DNA of 64,000 nucleotides from Selenomonas timonae (lineage in GTDB: Bacteria; Bacillota; Negativicutes; Selenomonadales; Selenomonadaceae), in contig NZ_CP060204.1 of NCBI RefSeq assembly GCF_014250475.1, forward strand, positions 496,001 through 560,000. Direction: 5' to 3'. The position numbers were made by a program, and so were the translations under genes. The notes beneath the pieces were generated by a model, which worked only from the letters and a program-made list of their open reading frames with translations, was not told where the DNA came from and ran no database searches. Below, one piece after another: positions 8,424 through 16,230 of the stretch. Numbering within the stretch: position 1 is the first letter of the stretch; each line of letters begins with the position of its first letter.

Positions 8424-9152
8424 ATGCTTATGAAGGCAAACGGCACCGCCGTGCATTTACAACCGGATTTCAAACACCAATCCATGTCTGCTGCGGAGCT
8501 TGTCGTCACCGGCATCAAACAGCAACTGATTGACCGCCGTCTGCGCGCGGGCGACCGACTGCCGCCCGAAACAGAACTGTGCGAGGTCTTTGGCGTCGGC
8601 CGCAGTTCCCTGCGCGAGGCAATCCGCACACTGCGCGCACAGGGTTTGCTCGAGCTGCAGCCCGGTGTCGGAACGTTCGTATCAGACGGCCGCGGCAAAG
8701 CGTTTCGCGATACTCTCTTCTACAATCTCTGTCTTGCAGATCCTGAGTTGGACGAGATCGAGGAGCTGCGCAAGATCCTTGAGATTGATATTATGGAGCT
8801 CATCATCCGCAACTACAAACGCAACGCCCCTGAGCGGGTGCTCCTGCATGAGAATTTCAACGAACTCACCGCACTTGCCTCAACGAACTGTGACAGCAAC
8901 ACACTGCTTGCGAATGATATGGACTTCCATAAAATCATGGCAGATGCGTGTAAAAACCACGTCATCCGCTCCATCTATCGGAGTCTTATCGACTATCTCC
9001 AACGCTCGATGGCCGATTCCTACGCCGCGCAGAGTATTGAGCGCGTCCTCGAAAGCCATCGCAGTCTCCTATCCACAATCGACGATCGCGCCATCGACCG
9101 TGTTGAGGAGAGTGTAAGCTTCTCCCTCGCTCCTTGGCGTCCACAGGCGTAG
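8424..9152 (+). CDS. GntR-family transcriptional regulator, FadR subfamily
   Basis: 242 residues. The N-terminal winged helix-turn-helix has LPPETELCEVFGVGRSSLREAIRTL around residues 50-75, the GntR DNA-binding signature. An all-helical FCD ligand-binding domain follows. AGGAAGG precedes the ATG at 8424; a second ATG at 8430 is possible. It is divergent from the transketolase/TRAP operon and shares its control region, so it is the likely sensor of that pathway's sugar acid. It would act as a repressor relieved by ligand (inference). Confidence 0.88.
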   Translation: MLMKANGTAVHLQPDFKHQSMSAAELVVTGIKQQLIDRRLRAGDRLPPETELCEVFGVGRSSLREAIRTLRAQGLLELQPGVGTFVSDGRGKAFRDTLFYNLCLADPELDEIEELRKILEIDIMELIIRNYKRNAPERVLLHENFNELTALASTNCDSNTLLANDMDFHKIMADACKNHVIRSIYRSLIDYLQRSMADSYAAQSIERVLESHRSLLSTIDDRAIDRVEESVSFSLAPWRPQA

Positions 9153-9161
9153 CACACACAT

Positions 9162-9207
9162 AGCAAAAGACCCCGATGGCTGTATTATACCATCGGGGTC
9201 TTTTGCT
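9162..9207. terminator. Bidirectional terminator between convergent genes
   Basis: Perfect 18-bp stem AGCAAAAGACCCCGATGG/CCATCGGGGTCTTTTGCT with a 10-base loop. It serves the GntR gene (plus) and the aldo/keto reductase gene (minus). Confidence 0.9.
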
Positions 9208-9224
9208 ATGCGGGTTGTCGTTTT

Positions 9225-10079
9225 TTACTCAATATGCAGCGGCTCTTTGCGCGTCGGCGGCGGAAACGCGCGGTCAATCGCGGCGCAGTCCTCCGCCGTG
9301 AGGTCGAATGCGTCCGCGCCCGCATTGCTGACGGCGTGCTCCCGCCGTCCCGTACGCGGAATGGCGATCGTATTGCCGTCGCGGATCGCCCATGCGAGTG
9401 CGATCTGCGCCGGTGTCGCGCCGTACTTCGCCGCAATCTCACCGAGCACACTGCTCCCGAGGAGGTCGCAGCCGAGCCGCCCCACCTGCGCGAGCGGGCA
9501 GTACGCCATCAGCGCAACATGATGCTCCCGCATCCACGGCAGGAGGCTGTAGTCGATGCCGCGCGAACCCATGTGATAGAGCACCTGATTCACCGCACAG
9601 TTCCTGCCGCCATCGATACGCCACAGCTCCTCCATATCTGCCGTATCGAGGTTGGACACGCCCCACGCGCGGATCTTGCCCAACGCGCGTGCCTTCTCCA
9701 TCGCCGCGACCATGTCCGCGAGAGGGTGACTGCCGCGCCAATGGTAGAGGTAGAGATCGAGATAGTCCGTCCCGAGATGGGAGAGACTTCGGTCGAGCGA
9801 CTCCATGAGCCGTGTGCCGTACGCGTTCGACGGCATGACCTTCGACACGAGAAAGAGCTTGGTGCGGTCATAGGAACGAATTGCCTCACCTACGAGGCGC
9901 TCCGAGCGCCCGTCACCATAGTTCTCCGCCGTGTCGATGAGGGTCATGCCCGCCTCGATGCCTGCACGCAGTGCCTCGATCTCCCGCGCATGTGTTTCGG
10001 CGGAGTCCCCAAGGTACCATGTCCCCTGCCCGAGTGCGGGGACAGAGACCCCGCTTGACAGCTTGACCATGTGTTTCAT
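9225..10079 (-). CDS. Aldo/keto reductase
   Basis: 284 residues from the ATG at 10079 (AAGGAGCGTGATAAT upstream). An (alpha/beta)8 NADPH-dependent reductase with the catalytic tetrad Asp49, Tyr54 (IDTAENYG), Lys80 (VSKVMP) and His113 (LYHW). The C-terminal IPRTGRREH segment binds the 2'-phosphate of NADPH in related enzymes. It is of the YeaE/DkgA-like group and reduces aldehydes or 2-ketoaldehydes in the cytoplasm. It is a single gene with its own terminator; substrate unknown. Confidence 0.9.
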   Translation of the reverse strand: MKHMVKLSSGVSVPALGQGTWYLGDSAETHAREIEALRAGIEAGMTLIDTAENYGDGRSERLVGEAIRSYDRTKLFLVSKVMPSNAYGTRLMESLDRSLSHLGTDYLDLYLYHWRGSHPLADMVAAMEKARALGKIRAWGVSNLDTADMEELWRIDGGRNCAVNQVLYHMGSRGIDYSLLPWMREHHVALMAYCPLAQVGRLGCDLLGSSVLGEIAAKYGATPAQIALAWAIRDGNTIAIPRTGRREHAVSNAGADAFDLTAEDCAAIDRAFPPPTRKEPLHIE

Positions 10080-10232
10080 ATTATCACGCTCCTTACCTAT
10101 TGGAAGAGTACATGACCTTTGGGCAAATACCATTATCTCGGTACTCTTTCATTTACAATTCTACACGAATACTTGGCATGATGAAACCCTTTGCACGATT
10201 TTCTTTTTCAAAAATACGTAAGAAAAGGACTT

Positions 10233-10261
10233 TTGACAGTGGCTCAATAAATCTCTATAAT
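10233..10261 (+). promoter_or_regulatory. Consensus sigma-70 promoter for the DUF1653 gene
   Basis: TTGACA (10233-10238) and TATAAT (10256-10261) are both perfect consensus with a 17-base spacer, 44 bases ahead of the ATG. Confidence 0.8.
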
Positions 10262-10304
10262 CGTGCAGGGAGCATCCCATAATACAGGAAACAGGGAGCA
10301 GAAT

Positions 10305-10559
10305 ATGACACGCAAACAACCAAAGCACGGCGAGATCTGGCGGCATTTCAAGGGGAATCTCTACCGCATTGAGACAGTGGCGGAGCACACGGAGACGGGC
10401 GAACTGCTCGCCGTCTATCAGGCACTCTACGGGACGTACGGCATCTACGCGCGCCCGCTCGCGATGTTCCTGAGCGAGGTCGATCGCGCCAAGTACCCGG
10501 ATGCAACACAGAAATATCGCTTCGAAAGAGTGCAGCCAAAGGACGCTTTTCTCCTCTGA
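10305..10559 (+). CDS. DUF1653 domain protein
   Basis: 84 residues from the ATG at 10305, chosen because the frame's earlier start would overlap the promoter's transcript start. [26 protein letters not shown] and VYQALYG.YGI.ARPL.MF match the DUF1653 family of small bacterial proteins. Members are widespread and of unknown function. It has its own near-perfect promoter and no operon partner. Confidence 0.8.
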   Translation: MTRKQPKHGEIWRHFKGNLYRIETVAEHTETGELLAVYQALYGTYGIYARPLAMFLSEVDRAKYPDATQKYRFERVQPKDAFLL

Positions 10560-10700
10560 AAATAAACGCCGTAGTATATGACCATAAATAAAACATAACT
10601 GCCATTTATGTTTTCAATGTCAAAGTTTCATAGGGCTTTTGTCCAAAATATAGCAGGAAAAACGGAATAGAGAGAGAATTATAAGAATTCGTCGAAAGAA

Positions 10701-10726
10701 AGTTTCCGAAATATATTACGGAAACT
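10701..10726. promoter_or_regulatory. Inverted repeat ahead of the SLC13 permease gene
   Basis: AGTTTCCG (10701-10708) and CGGAAACT (10719-10726) flank an AT-rich core that is itself nearly palindromic. It lies about 60 bases ahead of the permease ATG. It lacks the T run of a terminator, so it is a candidate operator. Nothing else is clear in 10560-10787. Confidence 0.35.
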
Positions 10727-10787
10727 AATCGGGCTTGTTGATACCCGCAGCAATCCCGAACGAACTGTATGAATAGGAGATGTATTC

Positions 10788-12047
10788 ATGGATGCAGCAA
10801 TGCTGACATTGGGTGTTCTCGGGGTGGCGGCGTTCCTCTTCGCCACAGAGATTATCCCTCTCGCCGTCACGGCAATGGGCGCGGCGATCGCGCTCGGACT
10901 CTTGGGGGTGCTCACCCCGGCACAGGTATTCTCAGGACTGTCCAATTCCACGGTCGTCCTTTTCGCCGGTATGTTCATCATCGGCGCCGCGATGTTCCAG
11001 ACGGGACTCGCGCAAAAAATCGGCATCGCCGTCGTCAAAAAATCGGGCAATGACGAGCGTGCATTAATGGCGGCACTGATGCTCATAACGATCGTGCTCT
11101 CGTCCGTGTCCTCGAATACGGCGACAGTCGCGTGCCTCATGCCCGTCGTCATCCAGATCTGCGCTGCGGCAAAACTGCCCGTCTCACCGCAGCTCATGGC
11201 GCTCGCCGTCGCGGCAAATGTCGGCGGTACGATCACGATGATCGGCACGCCGCCGAACATCCTCATGAGCGCGACGCTCGGTGCCTCGGGACTAACGCCG
11301 TTCGGCTTCTTCGAATTCGCATGGATTGGTATCCCGCTCTCCATCGCGGGCATGATCTACATGCTCACGATCGGCCGCAAGCTCTGCCCGCGCAAGCTCG
11401 TGGACAGCGAGGCGGTCGCAGGTGAGGCGGAGGAGGCAAAGGATCCGCGCAAGATGGTCATCTGCGCCGTCATCCTGATCGGCGTTGTCGTCGCAATGGT
11501 GCTCGAAAAGCAGATCAACGTCCCGATGCAGACCTCGGCGATCATCGGCGGTCTCCTCTGCGTCCTCACGGGCTGCCTCTCGGAGAAGCAGGCGTATCAG
11601 GGCGTTGACTGGACGACCATCTTCCTCTTTGCAGGTATGCTCCCGCTCGCCAGCGCGATGGATCACAGCGGCGCAGGCAAGCTCATTGCAGACTTCGTCG
11701 TCGGACTCATCGGCGACCATCCGTCCCCGATGCTCATCGTCGGTGCAATGTTCGCCCTCTCGTGCGGCCTGACGCAGTTCATGTCGAACACGGCGGCAGC
11801 CGCGCTCCTCGCGCCGATTGCGATCTCCATCGCGCAGTCCATCGGCGTCTCCCCATATCCGGTCGTCATGGCGATCGGCATCGCTGCATCCTGCGCATTT
11901 ACGACGCCGGTTGCAACGCCGCCGAACACCCTCGTTCTCGGCCCCGGACAGTTCCGCTTCATGGACTACGTCAAGGTCGGCGTTCCGCTCGTCTTCGTCT
12001 CGCTGATCGTCTGCCTTGTCGTCATCCCCCTCGTCTGGCCGTTCTAA
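10788..12047 (+). CDS. SLC13/DASS-type anion permease
   Basis: 419 residues with about ten membrane segments. Two SNT signatures (SSNTATVAC near residue 105 and MSNTAAAALLAP near 333), each followed by a second half-site (GTPPN and TPPN), are the sodium and carboxylate sites of the divalent anion:Na+ symporter family. Likely imports a dicarboxylate, or possibly sulfate or another anion, across the inner membrane. It is followed by a hairpin and then the first SHMT-like gene, so it is probably a separate transcript. Confidence 0.85.
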   Translation: MDAAMLTLGVLGVAAFLFATEIIPLAVTAMGAAIALGLLGVLTPAQVFSGLSNSTVVLFAGMFIIGAAMFQTGLAQKIGIAVVKKSGNDERALMAALMLITIVLSSVSSNTATVACLMPVVIQICAAAKLPVSPQLMALAVAANVGGTITMIGTPPNILMSATLGASGLTPFGFFEFAWIGIPLSIAGMIYMLTIGRKLCPRKLVDSEAVAGEAEEAKDPRKMVICAVILIGVVVAMVLEKQINVPMQTSAIIGGLLCVLTGCLSEKQAYQGVDWTTIFLFAGMLPLASAMDHSGAGKLIADFVVGLIGDHPSPMLIVGAMFALSCGLTQFMSNTAAAALLAPIAISIAQSIGVSPYPVVMAIGIAASCAFTTPVATPPNTLVLGPGQFRFMDYVKVGVPLVFVSLIVCLVVIPLVWPF

Positions 12048-12126
12048 TCGAGAGCATATATAGATAAACGGCGTCTCCTTGCACGACCGTGAATGAATCG
12101 AACTGAACTGAAAAGTCGTTCACCGC

Positions 12127-12158
12127 ATGACAGGTGTATCCTCGGGTACACCTGTCAT
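12127..12158. terminator. Hairpin after the permease gene
   Basis: Perfect 12-bp stem ATGACAGGTGTA/TACACCTGTCAT with an 8-base loop, followed by TTTCAT. Weak T tract, so it could be a partial terminator or an attenuator ahead of the next gene. Confidence 0.55.
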
Positions 12159-12182
12159 TTCATGGCACACAAGGAGAATATC

Positions 12183-13502
12183 ATGAAAAAAGAAGAAATG
12201 CTGAACCATCTGAAGGCATTCGACCCCGCGATCTTCACCTTCCTGCAGGACGAGATCCAGCGGCAGCGCTGCACTCTCTCGCTGATCCCGACGGTCAACG
12301 CCATGTCGCCGCTCGCTGCCTTTCTCGAGGGGAGTGCGCTCGCAAACAGCACCCTCGAGGGCTGCGGAGCACGTCATGCCAGTTCCGTCGAGGAGCTTGT
12401 CCGCACGCGCGCACAGGAACTCTTCGGCAGCGCGCACGCTGTCGTGCGGCTCGGCAACATCGCCGCAGCCTCGCGTGTCGCATTTCTTGCGCTGTTGCAG
12501 CCGGGCGATACCGTCCTCTCCTTCAACCGCAGGAAAGAGGAGCACTGTGCGGGGCTGAACTACCATTTCGAGAACTTCGGCATTGACCCTGCCCTCCAAA
12601 AGGTGGACTGGGACGAGGTCATGCAGCTCGCCGAACGTGTGAAGCCGCGCCTCATCATCTTCTCGCCTGTCAGCTATCCGTGCGTGCCGAACTACGAGCG
12701 GCTCGCCGCCGTTGCGCGCGCCGTGGGCGCATATCTCTGGGTCGACATCGGGCAGTGCGTCGGGCTCGTTGCGGCGGGGCTCATCCCCTCGCCCGTAGCG
12801 CTTGCCGATGTTGTCAGCTTCCCGACGAACGACTCGCTGCGCGGGCCTGACGGCGCGATCCTCCTCTGCACGAAGGAGCTTGCGCCGCAGATGGACGCCG
12901 CCGTCGCAAACACGGGGCATATCTCCCTGCACATGAACCACCTCGCCGCGCTCGGCTTTGCCCTGCATGCAGCTGCACAGCCGCGCTTCCGCGCGTACGG
13001 GGAGCAGGTGCTCGCGAACAGCCGCGCGCTCGCCGCAGCCCTCAAGGAGCAGGGCATCAACCTCCTCGCGGGCGGCACCGAGACCCATCTCATCCTCGCC
13101 GCTCCTGCGGCGGGCGTTGACATCGTGGACACGGTGCACGCCCTCGGACGCATGGGCATCTATGTCAAACGCGACAAGATCCCGACCATGCGCCCCGAGA
13201 TCATGCTCTCCGCGCTGCGCCTCTCGACACTGAACCCGACCACGCGCGGGCTCAAGGAGGCGGACATGTCCATCATTGCCGACGTACTCGCGCGCACCCT
13301 CAGCGGGAAATGCCCCGCCGAGGAGGAGGATTCGGTGTGCATGAAGATCGCAAAGCTCCTCATGGACAAGCCCACCTTCTCCGAGGAGTGGATGAACGAG
13401 GGCGCAGCCGCACAGACTGTCGCGCCCACCTCCGACACGGGCAGCGTCCATGAGCACGCCGCCAACGAGCGGAAAACGATCCTCAAGAGCTTATTCAAAT
13501 AA
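12183..13502 (+). CDS. SHMT-like fold-type I protein lacking the PLP lysine (copy 1)
   Basis: 439 residues from the ATG at 12183 (AAGGAGA upstream). It aligns along its length with serine hydroxymethyltransferase: QPGDTVLSFN, WVDIGQCVGLVAAG, LRGPDGA, AGGTETHL. In GlyA the PLP Schiff-base lysine lies in TTHKTL; here that segment is PTNDSL, so Lys is replaced by Asp217. The His that stacks on PLP (VDMAH) is Gln191. The PLP-phosphate-anchoring Asp (WVD) and the substrate-binding Arg (SALRLST) remain. It therefore cannot form the internal aldimine and is unlikely to be a standard SHMT. A C-terminal extension of about 60 residues has no SHMT counterpart. Role unknown. Confidence 0.75.
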   Translation: MKKEEMLNHLKAFDPAIFTFLQDEIQRQRCTLSLIPTVNAMSPLAAFLEGSALANSTLEGCGARHASSVEELVRTRAQELFGSAHAVVRLGNIAAASRVAFLALLQPGDTVLSFNRRKEEHCAGLNYHFENFGIDPALQKVDWDEVMQLAERVKPRLIIFSPVSYPCVPNYERLAAVARAVGAYLWVDIGQCVGLVAAGLIPSPVALADVVSFPTNDSLRGPDGAILLCTKELAPQMDAAVANTGHISLHMNHLAALGFALHAAAQPRFRAYGEQVLANSRALAAALKEQGINLLAGGTETHLILAAPAAGVDIVDTVHALGRMGIYVKRDKIPTMRPEIMLSALRLSTLNPTTRGLKEADMSIIADVLARTLSGKCPAEEEDSVCMKIAKLLMDKPTFSEEWMNEGAAAQTVAPTSDTGSVHEHAANERKTILKSLFK

Positions 13503-13519
13503 CGGAGCATCAAACAACC

Positions 13520-13549
13520 TCCGACCGCGTGCAGTCGTATGCGGTCGGA
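13520..13549 (+). terminator. Intrinsic terminator after SHMT-like copy 1
   Basis: TCCGACCGC (13520-13528) pairs with GCGGTCGGA (13541-13549), followed by TTTTTTAT. Confidence 0.85.
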
Positions 13550-13667
13550 TTTTTTATCGTAAAATATTCAGAAGCGTCAACAAATGGATGATTTGTACGC
13601 CGCATTGTGCTATACTAAAGGAACAAGACTGAACGAATCCCATTTTTACGGAAGAGGAGAATTGCCC

Positions 13668-14903
13668 ATGAAACGTGAAGAAGTCGTCAACCACCTGAAG
13701 ACATTCGACCCCGAGATCTATGGTCTCTTGGAGGAGGAACGCCAGCGCCAGCGCTACACTCTCTCCCTCATGCCGAACATGAACGCCATGTCGCCGTTCG
13801 CGAAATATCTCGAGGGCAGCGTCCTCACGAACAGCTTCTTTGACCGCCACGACGAGACCACGAGCGGCGGCCTCCACCTTGACGCCATCGTGCGCAAGCG
13901 CGCCATGGAGCTCTTCCACAGCGACCACGCCATCGTGCGCCTCGGCAACATTGTCGCCGCCTCGCGTGTCGTCTTTCAGGCGCTGCTGGAGCCTGGCGAC
14001 ACCGTCCTCTCCTTCAACCTCAGGAAAAAGGATCACGTCGCGGGACTCTCCTACAACTTTGAGAACTACGGCATCGAGCCGGGCACGCAGGAGATCGACT
14101 GGGGGGCAGTACGGGAGCAGGCGGAGCGCGTAAAGCCGCGCCTCATTATCTTCTCGCCCGTCAGCTACCCGCGTACCATCGACTATCAGATCCTCTACGA
14201 GATTGCGCAGACCGTCGACGCCTACCTCTGGGTCGACATCAGCCAGTCCGTCGGACTCGTCGCGGCAAAGCTCGTGCCCTCGCCTGTGCCCCTCGCCGAT
14301 GTCGTCACCTTCTCCACGCGCGACTCGCTGCGCGGCCCCGACGGCGCCGTCCTCCTCACGAAGCGCGACATCGCCGCGCGCATGGATGCCGCCGTCATCA
14401 ACACGGGGCATGAGGCGCTGCACATGAACCACCTCGCCGCGCTCGGTGTCGTCCTGCGCGAGGCAGGCAGTGAGCGCTACCGCAGCTATGCCGCGCAGGT
14501 CGTACAGAACGCACAGGTACTCGCGCGCACCCTCGCCGACCACGGCGCCTCCGTCCTCTGCGGCGGTACGGATACCCACCTCGTCCTCGCCTCTGCCGCC
14601 GCCGGCATCGATACAGATGCGGCGGTCAAGGCAATCGGACAGATGGGCATCCGAGTCAAGACCGACAACGTCCCCACGATGAACTCCGGCCTCTTCCTCC
14701 ACGCCCTGCGCCTCTCGACCTCGAACCCCACGACGCGCGGAATGCGCGAGGAGGACATCGCCTACATCGGCTCCCTGCTCGCAAAACCGCTTACCACCGT
14801 CCTCTCCCCTGAGGAGATCGAGAAGACGCGGCAGGAGATCGTCGCCCTCGTCAAGGATGCCCCCGTCTTCTCCGAAGAGTGGATGGGCGACTCCGAGGGC
14901 TGA
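13668..14903 (+). CDS. SHMT-like fold-type I protein lacking the PLP lysine (copy 2)
   Basis: 411 residues from the ATG at 13668 (GAAGAGGAGA upstream). A diverged paralog of the preceding gene with the same departures from SHMT: the PLP-lysine segment reads STRDSL, giving Asp219, and Gln193 replaces the PLP-stacking His. SHMT landmarks such as VRLGNIVAAS, EPGDTVLSFN, LRGPDGA and CGGTDTHLVLA are kept. It is transcribed separately (terminator upstream; a TATACT at 13612-13617). That two copies keep the same Asp while diverging elsewhere suggests a selected function, not decay. Possible roles: PLP-independent enzyme, small-molecule or RNA binding, or a regulatory subunit. Confidence 0.75.
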   Translation: MKREEVVNHLKTFDPEIYGLLEEERQRQRYTLSLMPNMNAMSPFAKYLEGSVLTNSFFDRHDETTSGGLHLDAIVRKRAMELFHSDHAIVRLGNIVAASRVVFQALLEPGDTVLSFNLRKKDHVAGLSYNFENYGIEPGTQEIDWGAVREQAERVKPRLIIFSPVSYPRTIDYQILYEIAQTVDAYLWVDISQSVGLVAAKLVPSPVPLADVVTFSTRDSLRGPDGAVLLTKRDIAARMDAAVINTGHEALHMNHLAALGVVLREAGSERYRSYAAQVVQNAQVLARTLADHGASVLCGGTDTHLVLASAAAGIDTDAAVKAIGQMGIRVKTDNVPTMNSGLFLHALRLSTSNPTTRGMREEDIAYIGSLLAKPLTTVLSPEEIEKTRQEIVALVKDAPVFSEEWMGDSEG

Positions 14904-14927
14904 CCACACAATATTTGCATAGAAACG

Positions 14928-14955
14928 CGCCCCACCGAGAATGATCGGCGGGGCG
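14928..14955 (+). terminator. Intrinsic terminator after SHMT-like copy 2
   Basis: CGCCCCaCCGA pairs with TCGGcGGGGCG (one mismatch), 6-base loop, followed by TATTTCGTT. Confidence 0.65.
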
Positions 14956-15015
14956 TATTTCGTTGCAGATGAATGCATTTGATGCTATGCTGAAAACAAA
15001 AAGGAGGTGCTCACT

Positions 15016-15243
15016 ATGGCAAACGCTTTGGTACAATTTCGCACAGATGAGACGGAGCGGACGAAAGCCGCTGCAATCTGTGCTGCACTCGGCATGGATC
15101 TCCCGACCTATCTTCGTATGTGTGTCTCCCGCCTCGTCCGCGAGCGCGGAATCCCGTTTCACATGCATCTGGATGACGCGCCGATGATGCGCGGCATCCG
15201 CGCAATGCAGCATGCCTCGATGATTGCACACGAAGAGGGCATA
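15016..15243 (+). pseudogene. DinJ/RelB-type antitoxin gene, 3'-truncated
   Basis: AAGGAGGTG lies 6 bases ahead of the ATG at 15016. The first 76 or so residues (ALVQFRTDETE, GMDLPTYLRMC, RGIPFHM) fit DinJ-like ribbon-helix-helix antitoxins. After EEGIA the frame runs without a stop to 15579, but that part is the antisense of a radical-SAM gene, so the last residues of the antitoxin and the YafQ/RelE toxin expected downstream are gone. The junction near 15243 looks like a deletion that fused two convergent genes tail to tail. Confidence 0.75.
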
Positions 15244-15543
15244 GCATCCAATCGACCCCACCTCTGGGAAGATCTCGATGATCTTCTCCCCAATCGCACG
15301 CAGACGGTCGAAGCCCAGCACAAACGCATCCCCGTTGAGGAGGAAGATGCGTTCCACCGCACCGTAGTACCGCCGCGCCTCGCGCAGATCGCGCTCGATC
15401 TGCTCCATCGTCTCCACCGCGAACGGCACGTCGCGGTACATCGTGCAATAGCTGCACCGATTGTGGCTGCACCCCTGCGTCACCTACACGAGCAGCGAAT
15501 CCGCCTCATACGGCGGCCGATAAGTTGTCCCTGTGTATTTCAT
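15243..15543 (-). pseudogene. Radical SAM protein remnant (internal stop, 3' truncation)
   Basis: From the ATG at 15543 (GGGAGGATGCG upstream) the frame gives MKYTGTTYRPP and about 100 residues. They include GCSHNRCSYCTMYRD, whose three Cys bind the 4Fe-4S cluster, and FLLNGDAF. A TAG interrupts it after codon 19 where relatives have Gln (CAG). The reading ends at SIGCYA, where the truncated antitoxin on the other strand begins. Full-length relatives are several times longer. It retains a good promoter and operator-like palindrome. Confidence 0.75.
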
Positions 15544-15566
15544 CGCATCCTCCCTATTTTCATCAT

Positions 15567-15580
15567 GTTACACCTGTAAC
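15567..15580. promoter_or_regulatory. Palindrome resembling a BlaI/CopY-type operator
   Basis: GTTACACCTGTAAC has 6-base arms around a 2-base centre and contains TACANNTGTA, the core bound by BlaI/MecI/CopY repressors. It lies in the leader of the radical-SAM remnant, just downstream of its promoter. No such repressor is encoded nearby. Confidence 0.45.
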
Positions 15581-15592
15581 ACTTATATTCCC

Positions 15593-15621
15593 ATTATAGA
15601 TATCCGCAGGGGCTTTGACAA
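15593..15621 (-). promoter_or_regulatory. Promoter of the radical-SAM remnant
   Basis: Minus-strand TTGTCA (15621-15616) and TATAAT (15598-15593), 17-base spacer. Confidence 0.65.
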
Positions 15622-15670
15622 GAGGCATAGAGCGAGTGATACATTTTCATGGGAATGTATCAGCGCATAG

Positions 15671-15815
15671 AAAAAGACGCCCCGCAGGGCGTCCTTGTCG
15701 TAAAGAGACTCTTTGGCAGGCGTGCCGTTCCCCTGCATCTCTCGGGTTTCCCCTGTCCGTACCAGCGGCGTGTGGTTGACACGAAATTTACCACCTCAAA
15801 GAGTCTCTTTCTTTG
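15671..15815 (-). ncRNA. Unidentified structured small RNA with own promoter and terminator
   Basis: Minus-strand TTTACA (15850-15845) and TATAAT (15826-15821), 18 bases apart, would start an RNA near 15815. A perfect 14-bp helix (15797-15810 with 15702-15715) closes an internal domain of about 80 nt. That domain holds a GGG-GAAA-CCC hairpin and other short helices. It ends in GGACGCCC-TGC-GGGGCGTC followed by five T. Length is about 145 nt and there is no ORF with a ribosome binding site. I could not match it to 6S, SRP, RNase P, tmRNA or the common riboswitch consensus sequences. The next gene downstream is the radical-SAM remnant, which has its own promoter, so a stand-alone RNA is more likely than a riboswitch. 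Confidence 0.6.
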
Positions 15816-16209
15816 TCCTTATTATAAATCACTCTCCATGCGACTGTAAAGGATTTTTTGTTGCGCAGATATTTATTCCATTTCTTCTCACTGATTTTTA
15901 GAAATGTAATAATTGAGTTGGAGTACCCCTCAGGGTCCTCAACAGTGACAAGCCGCAGAATTAGCTGAAAGCGAACGCCATCCACCCGAAACGCCTTGAG
16001 TACAAACGCCGTATGAGGACGATTCGCTTCCAGAATATAATCCGGCTGTATCAACGCATCGGGAAGATACGCAGCATCTCCTCGTAATCCTGTGGATGGT
16101 GATCTTTAATATGGTCAATCTGCGCATCCGTAATGATAACCGCATCCGTCGTGATGCAGGGCGTTACAACGGAATAGATTGTGCGGTCAATTTTACAAAT
16201 AACATGCAC
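15788..16209 (-). pseudogene. PBECR-type (phage-associated) nuclease, frameshifted
   Basis: Two adjoining frames together make one protein. The first (from about 16209) gives VHVICKIDRTIYSVVTP, TTDAVIITDAQIDHIK and YEEMLRIFP, then a stop. The second starts again as DALIQPDYILEANRPHTAF and runs through RLVTVEDPEGYSNSIITFLKI to 15788. One base missing near 16060 explains the break. The pattern fits the PBECR family of small phage-associated RNase-like domains. The start is also doubtful: the in-frame codons after GGGAGGAC are ATA-GAT-CTC-GTG. The gene's 3' end overlaps the small RNA and its promoter. Confidence 0.6.
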
Positions 16210-16230
16210 GAGATCTATGTCCTCCCATCA

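Noticed and set aside
13554-14978. 474-codon minus-strand frame opposite SHMT-like copy 2
   Set aside because: Antisense of a well-supported gene. A similar 445-codon frame lies opposite copy 1 (12120-13457), so both follow from shared codon bias.
15671-15815. 6S RNA or riboswitch assignment for the structured RNA
   Set aside because: Promoter, size and closing helix would suit 6S, but the long internal bubble typical of 6S is not evident. No riboswitch core I recall matches, and the downstream remnant has its own promoter.
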